DNA from: Plantago ovata
Lineage: Eukaryota; Streptophyta; Magnoliopsida; Lamiales; Plantaginaceae
DNA: 64,000 bases
Assembly (NCBI GenBank): GCA_028274465.1
Contig: CM051457.1
Coordinates: 69,910,496 to 69,974,495, forward strand
Direction of reading: 5' to 3'
Every line of letters begins with the position of its first letter. Position 1 is the stretch's first letter. The translations under genes and the position numbers were made by a program. Positions 49,000-59,785 of this stretch are shown here, piece by piece. The notes under the pieces were generated by a model. That model did no database searches. It was not told the origin of the DNA and was given only the letters and a program-made list of their open reading frames with translations.

Positions 49000-50192
49000 T
49001 GATGAACGTGTATTTTACACTTTCATTCGAGACTTTTTTCACCAATTTAGCTATCCTCTATGTTAATTTGGGTATATTTTAGTGCATTTTATTAGAATAG
49101 TGTCACGTTTCCCTTTAGTTTGTATATTACAGGTTTTTGGTGAAAAACATGGTTTTTCGGGCAATTATATTGAAGAGAACGAAGAATTGGTGTTCCGGGG
49201 ATATTTTGGGAGTATCTAGAAGATTTCGGATAGGATTTGAAGTCTAGGGGTCGAGTCTGAAGGCTAAAAGGTCACTAGAAGGCAAAAACCGAGTCCGAAA
49301 AGGAAACGAAATCCAAAAACGCATCGAAGGCCGGCTGGAACGCCCGGACGATTCGCCCGGGACGTGGGGTGGTTCGCCCGACACCAGGCAATTCGCCCGG
49401 TGTGTGGGGCGACTCGCCCCACACCTTCCGAACCCCTATATATAGTTGCTCAGTTTTCTCCGTGTTTCATACTTTCTCAGACCTTTTTTCTCACCTTTCT
49501 CATTAGTTTCAGGGAGGAATTCTCCAGAGCCTGTTTTGGGGATTCTTAGCATAGGAGACACTTTTTGTTATCGTTTTGGAGCTTGTGAGATCGCGATTCT
49601 TCGGAGATTGACAACCTTCGGTAACATTGTATCTCATAATTTTTTCTACTTTATATTTATTTATCTTTCAACATGTTTTCATTAGATCTTGCTATGATTT
49701 CTGTTGATTGCATGACATCTATGAGTAGCTAAATTATCGTTGGTGATAGTATGTGATTTCTTAGCGAAGGGTTAATAATTACGCTGATGGCGATAAAGCG
49801 AATCAGACTTTGAGTTATTGCTTTATTTCTTTGATCTTTCTAAGCCCTCTATCTTCGTAATGTTGAATAATAATGGAACACACTGGACAATTCATGATCA
49901 AAGATCTCTATGCAAAACGATCGGGTACTTCATGCATGATTATTAACCTGCTATGCTTTGAATGATCATACTATCACTAACTTCCATTATCTTGATAAGA
50001 AAAACCTGTGCTAAGTAGTTTGTTGATTTTATAGTTTAACTTAGATTAGATAAAGCTAGTTATAGTCCTTAGAGATCGACACTCGAGGTTATTTTACTGC
50101 TACACTACGGTTTTCATTGTAGTTGTGAATTGCCTTTGGCTAAATACAAATTTATTTGATTAATTAGAATCTGACAAATTCTGGTTCAATCA
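49000..50192 (+). repeat. 3' LTR of the gag-protease Athila element
   Basis: 1,193 bp, preceded by the polypurine tract TTTGGGGAGTT and followed by TSD GTCTC. Same order of palindromes, TATA and U5 hairpin as the 5' LTR. Most differences are in its first 480 bases. Confidence 0.94.
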
Positions 50193-52008
50193 GTCTCAAG
50201 AGTTGCTCTCAGCAACCACTCAACTAAAAGAATCTGAGGCAAAAGACCTAGGAGTCAAGGTTTCTAGCCTTGATGAACCTGATGAGGAAGAAGACTTATC
50301 ATATTTCTCAGCACATGAGGAAGAAAAAGAAAAAGAAAAAGTAGTTGAAATTCCTCCAGCTTCCATCAATTCCGATGAAGGAGATGATGAAAGAAGCCGG
50401 ATGCTGAGAAATGATGACCAGTTTGCCACAGAGCTCAAATCTCACTCACTTACTCCCTCTATAGTGCCTTTCCCAAACGTTGAGGAATTCACACCAAGAA
50501 TAAAGGCACTAATGGCTGTTCACAAAGCATGCCAAGAAGAGGATGATGCACTGCTGCTGAGAGTCCGCTAAACATCGAAAAAATACTGACTACTGTGCTC
50601 AAACGCACTACTACTCTCACTATAGCTCAGAAAGACATAACTCTACATCACAAGAGCTAAGGAGATGATGTCAGTAAAGCACTCAAGCTTGCTAAAAATG
50701 CATTAACAAAGGCTCAGGAAATTATGGAAGAAAAGGTTAACAATGAGCGACGACATGAGGAGACTTTGGCTTTTATTAAAGAAGAACTGTCTAAGCTTAC
50801 AACTGATCAGCAAGACATGATTCTTAAGTACAACAGTCTTAATACTCTTGCTGAAAATTGCAACGAGTTTTTCTCTGCTCACATCAAATCGATGTTGCAA
50901 TCCATGTCTAAGGGGGAAGATACACAGAAAAAGATGTCAAAAGACAAATCATCTACTACTCCCTCTTCTTCTCTACTGAAACTGCCTGGACCGCTACCCA
51001 AAGAACCTCTTGCTGACACTCAGCAAAGTTCTAAGAGAAAAGCTGAAATAGATTCTGAAAGAAGTTCAGTAAATCCAAAAAGGAGAACTACTGCTGATAC
51101 TTCAGAAAACTGTCAACCTGAGAGTCATCAAGGAAATAATGATGATGACGATGATGATGACAAAACTATTGCTCAGGTTATCAAAGCAAAACCCATCAAT
51201 GCCATGACTCAATCTGGCAACACAAAATTGCTATCCTCTGGTTCTTCAGCAAAGAACAAAGATAGTAATTCCAAGCAAAGAGGAAGGCAAAGAAGGGCCA
51301 CTGAACAAGAGGCAAACAGAAGAAAAGCTCGAGAAGTTGTTGGCTTGGGTGTGCAATACACCAAAACAAGCAACAAAGACACTACTCAAAGTGTAATCAG
51401 AAAAAGACAACGCTTTTTTAATTCTAAAGCTTGAAGATCTCCTTGAAAATGATCACTTCCCAAGACCAGTCCTTGAACAAATGGACAAATGGAATGTGAT
51501 TAAGGTTGCATTCAAAGAAAGAGATCCTTGTCCACTGGATAGCTTTGATGAAAGAAAACTTTGGCTTGATGTTGAGGTTAAAACCAGAAGGATGGTTTTG
51601 TCAAAGAACTTGAGAAATAAGCCACCTTATTTCAGGCCAATAGATGTCACTCATTACTATGATGATTTTCTTGAGAAGGAAAAACCAAAGATGATGGTGA
51701 CTCCATATGAGCTCTTCTATCTGACAAAAGAAGATGCTGATGAAGACATTAGATATCTGGAGAAAATCTATAAGAAGTACAATCTAAGTGATCTCCAAAT
51801 CCGACATGCGTGCTGCTGGGGACTTCACATTTGGACTAAAGTTTTGAAAAGACAAGATCCCTCAGCAGACCACAAGCTAATTTGCAGACTTCCAAGGGAT
51901 ATGCAACTTCAAGTCAAAAATCTTCTTGAAGATTATGAAGCTGACTGTGAAGAATTCCCTAAGATTGCTGATGAAAGCTTGAAGGATGTTTACCAAGATT
52001 GCTTCTAG

Positions 52009-52281
52009 ATTTTTCTCAGATAGTCTTGTCTTTACTTTTGATTGTTGTTTGCTAAGTTATCTTATGCTTTCATGTAAAACTACTTTGAAAGATAACTTTC
52101 AGCAATCAATTGCTTTTGGTCAACTTAATTCGTTTTTCTGATTATGCAAGTTATATATGCTTACTGTTTGATTACTTCAAGTATAATTTTCATTACTCAA
52201 CGTATTTATTCAACATTAGAAACTTACAAAAAGTTATAATTAATTTATCCATGGATTGCTAACATCAAAAAGGGGGAAATT
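52009..52281 (+). other. Copia 3' untranslated region and polypurine tract
   Basis: AT-rich, no coding. It ends with AAAAAGGGGGAAAT (52267-52280), a textbook Copia polypurine tract, immediately before TGTTAGG. Confidence 0.85.
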
Positions 52282-53048
52282 TGTTAGGAAACTTGTAATT
52301 TTGATGAGCAATTAACCATGCTAAATTAAGTAAAGTCCAGTAACTAGTACTCTTAAGGTCCATAGGAATTTAGAATTTTAAGGACATTGTAAAAGAGGAA
52401 CGTTTGCCGAAAGACTTAGTGTAGGTACTAGTTAGGTTCTTAAGCTTGCTGATGATGTACTTTGTTTTTACAAACAAACTATTGAATACCTAGAACCGCT
52501 AAGAAAGTGGAAAATTCAAAGACGAAGACTTAGAAGAATTCTGAGTAAGGTATCTACAAAGGAACATGTTGCTTCAGAAAGTGAGAATTTCAGCAACAGC
52601 TTGCATAAGTGAAAATCTATGTGACAGAGTAGGTTGTGCTTGCTGAAACTGAGACTGATCACTTGTTGACAACATATGTGACCTCCTTGCTGAAAAGTAC
52701 TTGCATTTTGTCTCCAACGTTCATATTTGAATTTGATTCAAAAGTTTATTAAATGCAAAGTTAAGCACGCGAAGAACATGAAGACAAGAAGACAAATGAA
52801 GAGCGCTGCTGAAAGTACAAAAGCAAGATAGTGACATCTTAAGGTACAAGCCTTAGAATTTGAGTTTCAAAACGGCTCCCTTGAGACACTATAAATAGAA
52901 GACCTTAGGCTGAGTAAAAGGGTGTGTCAACAACGTGATCAAACTCTCACTTGTGCTTTAAACACTCAAATACTTCTCTACTCTTTACGGCGGATTTATC
53001 CGTTCCAAGACTTAAGCTTGAAACAAAAGCTACTTGTGAAGAAGTAGA
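52282..53048 (+). repeat. 3' LTR of the SIRE-like Copia, truncated
   Basis: About 767 bp nearly identical to 29628-30392. It stops after GAAGAAGTAG, losing the last 745 or so bases, and joins element B sequence containing GC palindromes. A deletion removed the LTR end, the TSD and some B sequence. Confidence 0.9.
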
Positions 53049-53770
53049 CTTGCGAATCGCCTACAGAGCCAGGCGGATCGCCTGGCTGGCGCTTCGCCCA
53101 GCAAGGACTTGTTGAACTTTCATTTTTTCTCCTCCTTCTCACCATTCGGCTCCCGTTTCTCACTTGTTACTTGAGTTTGGAGGTACATACTAACTTTTCG
53201 GAGTTGGAAACGAACCATTTTATCAGAGAAGTGTACTTTCAATCCAATTTCTCCATTTCTTTTCACTCTTTTGCTCGTGGAACTAGCAAGAGTTTAGGTT
53301 TGGGGAGGGGTCATTGGATTGCTAAGTACTTTCTGCTCTTATATGTTCGTGTGTGCCTTTTTTCGTGATTAGTTTTTTTTATTTTTGCATGCATTTCTTC
53401 CTTAGTCTAGTTGTTGCATTCTGTTTGTGTGGAGTTTATTGCCAAATGTTTTGAACTTTTTTATTGTATAGACTTAGTGTTTATGACCATTGATCATACA
53501 TTGAATTTCTATGTAAGTAGTTTGAGGCTTGTCACGCTTGGTTTGTCACATTCGCATGTGCACTAGTTAAGCTTTGTAGTCTCGACATCACTATGTGGTG
53601 TTTTCTCTAATGCGGTTCACGAAGGCCTTATAAAATGATGCATGTTAGAGTCTATGGTTGTTCACCTGTGTAATTATGTACCTAAAGCGGCGACAAGTTC
53701 TTCACCTTGCTTTCGAAATTGCTAAATGCCTAGGAAGGAGGTAGAGTGAGGTGTGTGATCCTTTGTTTGA

Positions 53771-53792
53771 AACCTATTCTAACGAATAGGTT
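53771..53792 (+). other. Twin-hairpin motif, distal copy (element B)
   Basis: Perfect arms AACCTATTC and GAATAGGTT with loop TAAC. Confidence 0.8.
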
Positions 53793-53874
53793 TGGCGAGG
53801 GGGTTACCGTTGTTGTTCTTGTCTTTCGTCTTTTGAGTCATGTAAAGTTTTTTTTCTTTTTGAGTTTGTGCTCC

Positions 53875-53896
53875 AACCTATTCTTTCGAATAGGTT
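53875..53896 (+). other. Twin-hairpin motif, LTR-proximal copy (element B)
   Basis: Perfect arms AACCTATTC and GAATAGGTT with loop TTTC, followed by TGGGGAGG. About 104 bases from its partner. Confidence 0.8.
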
Positions 53897-55978
53897 TGGG
53901 GAGGTCGTTGTTAGTTTCGTATTTCTTTTCGTTGTTGCTGCTGCTTGCTATATTAAAAAAAAAAACAAAACAAAAAAAAAATGGATGAAAAGAAAACAAA
54001 AAGAAGAAAAACAAAAGAAAGAAAGAAAAAAAAAGAAAAGACAAACAAAACGGAAGAAAATAGAAATAAAGAATAATACCCAAAAAAGCAAAAGAAGGGT
54101 CAAAGCAAGCCAAAAAGCAGTCTTGTTAAGCATTGTAAATATTTTCCAGCTTTTGTAGTTGTTTTGTATCGAGTTGTAAATTCTTCCTTGTGTTTCGTGT
54201 CGCCTAGTCCAAGGCCTGTTCTAGACCACCCTCGTCCTGCCATTCACGAAGTGGTAACAAGTCTTTGTTTAAGAGCCGGGTAGAATAGGGGAGTGTTGTC
54301 TTTTAGGGACCCTCCTTCGTTTGATGAGAGCCAGTATTCGTTCGCCCTCTCTTGAGGAAAAATCTCACTTGGTGAACAGTAGTAAGCCATCGGTTTCATA
54401 GGCACGGGGCAACCATAGTATGATAATGTGCATCATTGCCTCGTCATTGACCAGGTCCAGGTAGAGAATGTTACGAGAGACTCCTTTGTTTAACCAAATG
54501 CACATGGGAATGTGTATAGGTTCAATCGAGACATTCTCCAACCTACTTGCATGTTATGATTTGTATGGTCTTTGTTCATAAGCATTTGGTAGATACAATA
54601 GATTAGTGCTTCTCGCTTGGCATGAGACTCCTTTTTGTGTTGCATTTAGGTAGTTGGTTGCTTGAGGACAAGCAAAGGTTTGGTTTGGGAGTTTGATGAA
54701 CGTATTTTTGACACGTTCATCTTGTCTTTTTTGCCTTCTTTTGCTATCTTTAAGCTTAGTTTTGTTGATAGTTTTGTAGAATAGTGTCACGTTTTGTTGC
54801 TTTTGCATTTCTCAGGTATTTAGGTACGAAATGGTGGAATCGAGCTTAAAACGCAGTATTTTGGATGCATTTGGATCACGTTCGAGCACCTTGACCTCCA
54901 TGGACGTGTCCGTGAGCACCGGAGCCCTTAATAAGTGACTGAAGATGTATTCCCGTGGAATTTGGAGGATTCCCCAAGGCTCAAGACTGAAGAAATAGCC
55001 GTAGGGGCTCATCAAACCTCAGGGGAACCGCCCAGGACTGCAGGGGATTCGCCTGCAGCAAGCAGAAAGTCCCCAGAAATTGACTCCAACAGGGCAAACC
55101 GCCCCCGGTGCCAGGTGGTTTGCCTGGCTGGGCGAATTGCCCAGCTCTGCCAGGCGGTTCGCCCAACTTTGTCTGCAGGCCAAATTCTGGATATTAAATA
55201 CAGATTTTGCAGTTACATTTTATACACTTTTTCACTTTCAAAGACATCCATCTGCGTTTTGGGAGCTTTTTCCAGCCCTAACTCTCAGATTTGATCATTT
55301 GAAGCATTGTAATACATTAGAGATTGAGGATTTGGCACCAAGAATACATTTTACATTGATCTACGGAAAGGATTTCACGATTCTAGTCAAGAGTGACAGC
55401 TTGTGGTAACATTGTATCAAATCCCTTGCATTTTGATTATTATGTTTTCTATGGATTTTTCATATGAATTGTGTATGTTTAGCATAATTATGAGTAGCTA
55501 AATCTCTTGTGATGGTGGTGCAATGTGGGTGAATACATGATATGAAATTCACTATGCCTGTATGAGGTTTTGATTCGATCTTGCTACTTATTATCTTACA
55601 TTTATCATAGTTGCCGATAAGATATCTTCGAATATGAGTATGTGAAAAACTCTCGGTCGATCAAGGCTATGGTAAATGATTCGAGTATGCAGCATGCTAG
55701 ATAAATAGTGGAGTGACACCACTTCTAAAGTATTGATAGGAACCTTTCAAGAAGTGTGTTTTAAATCTGTCTAGACGGTTTACATTGTACAACTTGTTGA
55801 AGGCACGCACTGAACGTACAAGCATATGTGTGTTTCATTACATGTTTGACCCCGTTGTTACTACCAACCCTTTCTTCTATTGATTACAAACTCATTCAAG
55901 TTGCTTCCTTGTCTCGTTGTGTTTAAGTTTACAAACTTGTTTCAAAACTCTTCTCAAAACTGATTCATTGATCGAATT

Positions 55979-58476
55979 TGTAACACCCCGTTTTTTTTAT
56001 TTATTTATTACTTTATTATTTAATTATTTAATTATCGGAGTAAATTATTTTATTCGGTAATTACTTAATTTACTTACCGCGTAAACGAATTCGTCATTTG
56101 ATAGTTCGCGTAGAGATAATTCGATTCGTCTCGTTTGGATCAGCTAGCAATTGAAGTTGAGGCCCAATTTCGTTTTCCCTTCAGCTGGCCCAACTCGTTT
56201 GGCCCAATTCTTCTTGGCCCAAGTCTGATGGCCCATTCTCAAACCCTAACCCTAACCCTAACTACTCCCACCTTTCCCTCATTCCTCATTCATTTGCCTC
56301 CACACCAAAAGAAAGAAAGAAACCTTCCTTCCCCTCTCTCTAGCATTCAGCCGATGTAATCCCTCCCCACGCCGCCGTCGATCGACTCCGATCCGTCCGG
56401 CTGCCGCCGCCGCCGCCACCGCCGCCGATCCGATCCCTTCCATTCCGTTCGAGTTTTGCTCTCTCCGATCCGTCCGGCCGCGCCTCCCAAGCTCCGTTTC
56501 CGTCCGTGCCGCCCGATCCCAACCGCGCCGCCGCCGTCTCGCGCCGCCTACGTTCAGATCTGTCCGCCCGAGCTCTGATCCGATTCCGTTCGCTGCCCGT
56601 TTTAGATCCAATTCGGTTCGGTAAGTGTCTACTCGGTTTCGGTTAATTTCGAATTCGATTGGTGTTGAGATCTTGATTTGGATCTCGTTGTTTTCGTGAT
56701 ATGCAGTTTGATCGTTCCACTCCGTTCGTACCCCGTTCAGTTCGATTCTCTCTGTCCAATTCCGTCCGAAGGTAGTGCTCTATTTTTCTTCTTTTCGTTT
56801 TCTTCCCTTATTTTATTCCCGTTTTACCCCTGCTGCCTTTGACCTCGTATATGAACTGAGAACCGGGACCTAGGATAGTTTCTGTTTGACCTCGTATGTT
56901 GACCGTGTTGGATTTGTTTGACTTCGAAAAACTGACTGGACCTTAGTGTAATAATCTGAACCTTGGGGACTTGTTTGAGTTTTGTGGAATTTGAAAGGAC
57001 CTTTTTGCAAATTATCTTTGACCGGGTTGACTGAGGACTAGTTTGAAAGACTTATTTATTTTTGAGGACTGTTGTGCAAGTGTAAAGGGCCGTTGGACTT
57101 GTCTGTACTTTCTGAAAACTAAAAGGACTTTTCTGCAATTACTCTACGAGGGTAGGTTGGTAATTTTACTGTGCTGGACTAAACTGTTAAAATAAGTTTT
57201 CTCTAAGGACTGTTCTGGAGTTTGTTGAAAGTGTAGTACTATTTTGCAATTTACCTCTGAGGGTACTTTAGTAATTTCCAGAGAGTAAAAGGGTGTTTTC
57301 TGAAAACTACCCAACTTAAATAATTTCTGTCTTGTTGCTTTATTACTGTTTGATTTGCTATCTTAGTTGGTTAGGTATCCTTTGACTAACTTAGAGGTCC
57401 CGAGTTCGAACCCTACCTTAGCCCTTCTGCCACCTGTCTTTATTTTGTCTTTTGATTCGACTCTAGATGGTAACACTGGGTTATGTTTAGGTTCTTTGTT
57501 ATTGGCTGCGCCGTCATTCAAGTCTTGATTCCGTGATCTAGTGCTTAACTCTCTAAGGTGAGTGTTCACCACAAAACTTATTTATTTGTGAAAAACTGGA
57601 AGGCTATGTGATAACTTGTATCTATTAATATATGTCTGTTATATCGTATGCTTCCGCGTAAAAGTAACTAAGTCCTAAGTATGATTGTTTACTTATCTTT
57701 GGTTGTTGCTACTCTGTTCTGGATTAACTCTTCTGCAGGAACACTTCTCGATATTTCGAGATCTGATTATTATTATCTGTTTGTTCTGTATCTGTTATGT
57801 CTGTTTCTGTGTGACCGGTCGATTAGGTCGTAATTAGGTAGGCTTGGGTAGTGAGGACTATCGGGTTTGCTTAGTTATTGCCTAGTTTAATCCCTTTTAG
57901 GCGCGAGGCAGAAGTCGTTGAGGTCTATTAGGGTCGTAGGTTCTGTTTCCCCAAAGTACACGGGGGTTTCTGTTTCTGTCCGGAGTTGTATACTCTCTGG
58001 AGGGAGCTATAAGGGCAATCTGGGAGTAGGAGTAACAAGGCGGGCTGCACCAACGGACTTCGACTTATCTGTTTTGTCTTTACGTTCTATTATCTGTTCT
58101 GTCTGCTATTTTATCTACTGCAAATGATTTTGTTTTCAAACTGTTTACTTTTCTTTTGTTAACTTAGAATCTCACTGAGATCCTTTATCTCACGCTCTCT
58201 TTGTTTTCAAAAAATTCCTTCCTTCCAGCGACTGAGTGAAGGGACTGGGATGTCTTTTGGGATTTGATTTTAAAATAAGAAGATGAAACTCTTTACTTTC
58301 TTCACTAGTCGTTATTCCTTTTTGACTTTTAAGTTACCGTTGAATTTTACTCGTTTCTGTTAGCGCTGTGGCGCCAAATATTGTTATGACATTTATTGCC
58401 GACCGTTTCTTTTAAATTATTTCGAGTATTCTATTTTCAAGAAAATTGTTTGTTTTTAAAAATCAATACCGTTACA
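55979..58476 (+). mobile_element. Full-length Tekay-family solo LTR
   Basis: 2,498 bp from TGTAACACCCC to ATACCGTTACA with perfect TSD GAATT (55974-55978 and 58477-58481). It defines the full LTR for this family; the tail matches 3970-3988 and, reversed, 60612-60854. CCG-rich codon-like repeats at about 56390-56550 are non-coding; the minus-strand open frames over them are artefacts. Confidence 0.95.
57356..57450 (+). mobile_element. Candidate tRNA-derived SINE inside the Tekay LTR
   Basis: Contains a D-arm-like TTAGTTGGTTAGGTATCC and a B-box-like GAGTTCGAACCC at tRNA-like spacing, ends T-rich, and is flanked by a 7-bp direct repeat TTTGATT (57349-57355, 57451-57457). The other Tekay LTR in the window is truncated before this position, so absence at the empty site cannot be tested here. 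Confidence 0.4.
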
Positions 58477-58513
58477 GAATTACTAGCAAGAAACCAACAA
58501 AGCCACACTAGGT

Positions 58514-58534
58514 CCCGAGAGAACGACACTCGGG
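58514..58534 (+). promoter_or_regulatory. U5 hairpin of the B LTR
   Basis: CCCGAG, loop AGAACGACA, CTCGGG, about 90 bases before the LTR end. The loop core is shared with the A-type LTR hairpin while the stem differs on both sides. Confidence 0.5.
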
Positions 58535-58624
58535 GACAACTTACCATTACAGCAAGTGTTGTGTAGTGTTGAGTGTTCTTTGGATTTAAACAAACAAATA
58601 TTAATTTTGATTCTAACGACATCA

Positions 58625-58989
58625 CCTGCAGGCCAATCCCCTACAGTCAGGGGCATATCCCCGGCAGTCCGATGAGCTGCTACAGCTATTTCTTCAGTCT
58701 CGAGCCTTGGGAAAGCCTCCAAATTTCACGGGAATACATCTTCAGTCACTTACTAAGGGCTCGGGTGCTCACGGGCACGCCCATGGAAGTCAAGATTCTC
58801 AAACGTGATCCAAATGCATCCAAAATGATGCGTTTAAGCTCGATTTCACCAATTTGTACCTAAACACTTGAGAAATGCAAAAGAAACAAAACGTGACACT
58901 ATTCTACAAAACTACAAACAAAACTAAGCTTAAAGATAGTAAAAGAAGGCAAAAAAGACAAGATAAACGTGTCAAAAATACGTTCATCA
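58625..58989 (-). repeat. Inverted 5' fragment of a B-type LTR
   Basis: Reverse complement of the first 365 or so bases of the B LTR (TGATGAACG at 58989 reading leftward), ending within the GC-palindrome block at GCCTGCAGG. It abuts the end of the B 3' LTR directly. Confidence 0.85.
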
Positions 58990-59432
58990 AGCCGCCTCCT
59001 AAAAAAGGGTCTGATAGTGCTCGACCGAATTAGTCGCAAAAACGGATACCAGTAAAAATCGGACAAAAAAAGTTATCGAGTTCATTCGATCCAAAATAAT
59101 CTAAATTAAATTTGTAATGAGTATATATAGTTAATTTCATATGCAAGCAAGATTTTATCTATTAGTAGTAAGTAGCTAATAACCCGTCGAGTATAAATAA
59201 ACGATTAAAATGTAAATATTATTATTCCATGAAAAGTAATTTTGTATCCTCATATTCCATCACTATCCTCCAAATTTAAGTACAACATTTATCAGTGTAA
59301 AAGTCATATTGTTAAAAACACATTAACTAAAATCAACATATTTTGTTATCGCAAAAATTGAAGCATATCACCTTAAAAATTATCGAATACTTCTTTGAAT
59401 ACTATGTTTCTTGAAGTAAGCCATGTATTGTC
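58990..59432. other. AT-rich sequence, no feature recognised
   Basis: I find no coding frame, LTR terminus or terminal inverted repeat here. It could be the 3' flank of the helicase remnant that follows on the minus strand. Confidence 0.4.
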
Positions 59433-59700
59433 TTATTTGTTACAAATAGAAACCATGAGCACCTTAATGCTCGTTACCCTTGATACAACAACATACAACT
59501 GTCCATGGCTAAAATCCGGGGTGTCGGACATAATCTTACATGTGATAGTAACTGTATTTGACTTTTGTTAATAGTCATTACGGAGCGAACAGAAATATAA
59601 AATTGTCTTCTTTCCAATTGTATTGGGAACTTTTTCTCGTTCGATGGGGTCATGCACATTGTTTGGATATAAACGTGTTGAAGGGTAGTTCGTGCTTTCT
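59433..59700 (-). pseudogene. Remnant of a Helitron/PIF1-type helicase C-terminus
   Basis: Minus strand in two frames: MTPSNEKKFPIQLERRQF, then VMTINKSQ, then after a frameshift FSHGQLYVVVSRVTSIKVL ending at a stop (59433). These match the final helicase motifs of plant Helitron Rep/helicase proteins (RRQFP, TINKSQGQ, HGQLYVALSRV). Only the last 85 or so residues remain. No clear Helitron 3' terminus was identified. Confidence 0.75.
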
Positions 59701-59785
59701 TCTAAGTTCGTAATAAAACGTCAAAGGGAACTACTTATGACTTCTTCATGTAGTCTTCCTCTGATATATATATAGGTAGTCTTCG

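Larger units (their letters stand above)
41988..50192 (+). mobile_element. Non-autonomous Athila-family element with gag-protease only
   Basis: 8,205 bp with two full LTRs (41988-43179, 49000-50192), tRNA-Asp primer-binding site, gag, zinc knuckle, aspartic protease, a 3.5-kb non-coding 3' region, polypurine tract TTTGGGGAGTT and perfect TSD GTCTC (41983-41987 and 50193-50197). There is no RT, RNase H or integrase. The LTRs differ at about 40 positions by eye (roughly 3%). LTR and 3' region match the autonomous Athila-1 well, while Gag is clearly different, so it is probably mobilised in trans. Confidence 0.93.
39263..52008 (+). pseudogene. Long third frame of the Copia (unknown, env-position), split by an insertion
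   Basis: Downstream of pol, where SIRE elements carry an envelope-like frame. Starts MKRGEIAPITWNMFTKRKH at 39263. The N-terminal part (WAKYIFNKLVDCIVKFKFK, ISLVMYGLKICYILE; about 39440-39580) loosely recalls plant transposon accessory domains. A basic/acidic disordered middle follows with a likely nuclear-localisation cluster (KKSKKRKADDD, PKKARKKTFPRKK; about 39740-39860) and many VAE/VAD units. The frame runs across the nested element (GETPVVES then QELLSATTQ once one TSD is removed) to a more compact C-terminal domain (51481-52008: WNVIKVAFKERDPCPLDSFD, HACCWGLHIWTKVLKRQD) ending at TAG. Net length about 1,510 codons with several frameshifts, one in a T6 run near 51415. Function unknown; no transmembrane segment or signal peptide is evident to me. 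Confidence 0.65.
29628..53048 (+). mobile_element. SIRE/Maximus-like Copia retrotransposon with an extra long ORF, itself nested
   Basis: 5' LTR 29628-31141, degenerate primer-binding site, gag with coiled coil, protease, integrase, RT, RNase H, a 0.9-kb spacer, a long third frame, polypurine tract (52267-52280) and a truncated 3' LTR (52282-53048). Insertions inside it: solo LTR 31706-32983 and Athila derivative 41988-50192. Without these it would be about 14 kb. The right end is deleted, so the left-flank word GAGCT has no partner. The two LTRs are very similar over the shared 760 bp. Confidence 0.9.
53049..54693 (+). other. 3' non-coding region of element B
   Basis: Starts with GC palindrome words (GGCGGATCGCC, about 53052-53102). 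It carries twin hairpins at 53771-53792 and 53875-53896, an A-rich purine tract (53955-54095) and the polypurine tract GGTTTGGGAGTT (54682-54693). It aligns with the 3' regions of Athila-1 and the 41988-50192 element. Lys/Phe-rich open frames here are artefacts of the purine tract. Confidence 0.85.
21073..58624 (+). mobile_element. Athila-like element B, expanded by nested insertions
   Basis: Reconstructed from: partial 5' LTR (21073-22025, 23148-23280), gag start (23281-23600), gag-pol (25143-29627), 3' non-coding region (53049-54693), polypurine tract and 3' LTR (54694-55978, 58482-58624). Insertions into it are a solo LTR, a solo Copia LTR, a 23-kb Copia nest and a Tekay solo LTR. The 5' LTR lacks its first 140 or so bases and its last 260 or so plus the primer-binding site, so no TSD can be tested. 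Confidence 0.8.
54694..58624 (+). repeat. 3' LTR of element B, interrupted by a Tekay solo LTR
   Basis: TGATGAACG at 54694 and CGACATCA ending at 58624. Net length about 1.43 kb without the Tekay insertion (55979-58476 plus one TSD). GC-rich words at 55022-55165 precede ATATTAAATACAG. The U5 hairpin is at 58514-58534. The end is inferred from the TGATG/CATCA terminal inverted repeat, because no primer-binding site follows a 3' LTR. Confidence 0.8.

Noticed and set aside
56279-56611. Gly/Arg-rich minus-strand frames
   Set aside because: Antisense of CCG-rich LTR sequence in the Tekay solo LTR.
57363-57572. A functional tRNA gene
   Set aside because: D-arm and T-arm motifs are present but I could not form a convincing cloverleaf with acceptor stem; a SINE head is the better reading.
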